The notes under the pieces were generated by a model. That model searched no databases, was not told where the DNA came from, and worked only from the letters and a program-made list of their open reading frames with translations. From a virus: a stretch of DNA of 32,622 nucleotides. Position numbers and translations under genes: made by a program. Numbering within the stretch: position 1 is the stretch's first letter; each line of letters begins with the position of its first letter. The DNA lies in the IMG/VR virus record IMGVR_UViG_3300049617_000191, positions 1 through 32,622 of that record. One strand, 5' to 3'. Of the stretch, positions 31,880 through 32,622 are shown one piece after another.

Positions 31880-32622
31880 ATGGCGAATACGACGATCGAC
31901 AGCTTTTCCGGGGTGAACCTGCGGGACGAGTCGACCGCGCTGGCCGGCCAGCCGAGCTCGCCAATGCGACGCGCCAACAACGCGTACCTGTTTCCCCGCG
32001 GCGCGCTGGCTCGGCCACCGACCTATCAGCGGCTGTGGGGGATGCTAAACCTGAAGAGCTTCCTGCCAGCGCTCGGACTGTCCGCAGTGGACCTGACGGT
32101 GCTGTTGCTGATCCGCAACGAAGGCCAGCTCTATCTCGCCTTTTACGACTGCCAGAACCTGCAGACGCTGGGCGGCTTCTATGCCGGGCTGGACCCGGAG
32201 AGCGAATTCGTCGGCACGCCGACACTGACCGCGGCGAACCCGACCATCGACGTGCTGTGGACCGGCCTGGCGCCGCAGCAGCGGTGGAACGGCGAGCGGT
32301 CGGGTTACCTGACGGTCATGGGGAATGGGTTCGACCCCAACCTGACATTCGAGAGCAACACGCTAACGATCCGCAAAATGGGCGACTCGGTGCGGCCGCT
32401 GCAGCCGGTCGTCTCGGCGGTGGACGTGCGGCTGACGACCGCGAAGGACGCGACGCTCCAGGTCAACAACGTCACTTTCACGGCACTGGAGCCCGGTTTC
32501 CGGCCGCTGCACGATCCGCCCTACCGGCGCGACCGGGGCAATTTCGTGCAGGTGTCGGTGGTGCGCGGCGGCTACACCACCTTCTCTTCGGAACTGACCG
32601 GGCTGGGCGTGACCTACTCGCC
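31880..32622 (+). CDS. Virion structural protein, 3' end outside window
   Basis: ATG three bases after the previous stop; the frame stays open to the right edge (247 codons seen). The product begins MANTTIDSFSGVNLRDESTALAG and continues with PSSPMRRANNAYLFPRGALARPPTYQRLWGM at about 26-56, the kind of opening seen in phage tail or stabilisation proteins with repeated beta structure (LYLAFYDCQNLQTLGGFYAGLD, DVRLTTAKDATLQVNNVTFTAL). It continues the head-tail gene run. Family not recognised with certainty. Confidence 0.75.
   Translation, partial: MANTTIDSFSGVNLRDESTALAGQPSSPMRRANNAYLFPRGALARPPTYQRLWGMLNLKSFLPALGLSAVDLTVLLLIRNEGQLYLAFYDCQNLQTLGGFYAGLDPESEFVGTPTLTAANPTIDVLWTGLAPQQRWNGERSGYLTVMGNGFDPNLTFESNTLTIRKMGDSVRPLQPVVSAVDVRLTTAKDATLQVNNVTFTALEPGFRPLHDPPYRRDRGNFVQVSVVRGGYTTFSSELTGLGVTYS

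Overview
This window reads as part of a tailed double-stranded DNA bacteriophage genome (free phage or prophage) of high GC content. The recognisable genes are phage packaging, portal, scaffold, N4gp56-type capsid, tail fibre and lysis genes. They are tightly packed, with many GTGA/ATGA start-stop overlaps. A lipoprotein with a C-terminal membrane segment, which looks like a one-piece spanin, points to a host with an outer membrane. The host phylum cannot be fixed from the sequence. I see no integrase, tRNA, rRNA, insertion sequence or CRISPR array, so lifestyle cannot be decided.

Layout. 1-3065: a beta-class DNA methyltransferase cut by the left edge, a DndC/PAPS-reductase-like PP-loop protein, a 45-residue protein and a replisome-organiser-like protein. 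3071-4574: a small accessory patch of lower GC with minus-strand genes, one of which looks like two FlbD-like units, around one plus-strand gene. 4575-4679: a divergent AT-rich control region. 4680-7543: small terminase, a small protein, large terminase and another small protein. 7540-8924 (minus): a GT9 glycosyltransferase followed by a small protein with a cysteine-peptidase-like Cys/His/Asp pattern. 8979-20994: an Ala/Gln-rich protein and an 11.2-kb reading frame for a giant polyvalent protein with ParB/DdrB-like, zeta-toxin-like and sigma-70-like parts and hydrophobic stretches. 21015-24846: portal, a small protein and a tail fibre. 24855-27663: lysis region containing a receiver-domain/coiled-coil/membrane fusion, a candidate one-piece spanin, small membrane proteins and a GH108 endolysin. 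27664-27724: an intergenic stretch with a perfect chromosomal-type parS palindrome. 27725-32622: scaffold, major capsid protein, a strong terminator, a zinc-ribbon protein and two structural-type proteins, the last cut by the right edge.

How it fits together. Terminase, portal, scaffold and capsid make and fill the head. The giant protein is probably carried in the particle and delivered into the host, as known for polyvalent proteins and for the giant virion polymerase of N4-like phages. Here the delivered activities would include a kinase-type toxin domain and a sigma-like domain rather than a polymerase. Methyltransferase and DndC-like enzyme may modify phage DNA. The lysis region could in principle be wired to a host phosphorelay.

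The most unusual signals are the parS site, the sigma domain inside the giant protein, small genes nested in other frames at the giant protein's inter-domain linkers, and the receiver domain in the lysis region.
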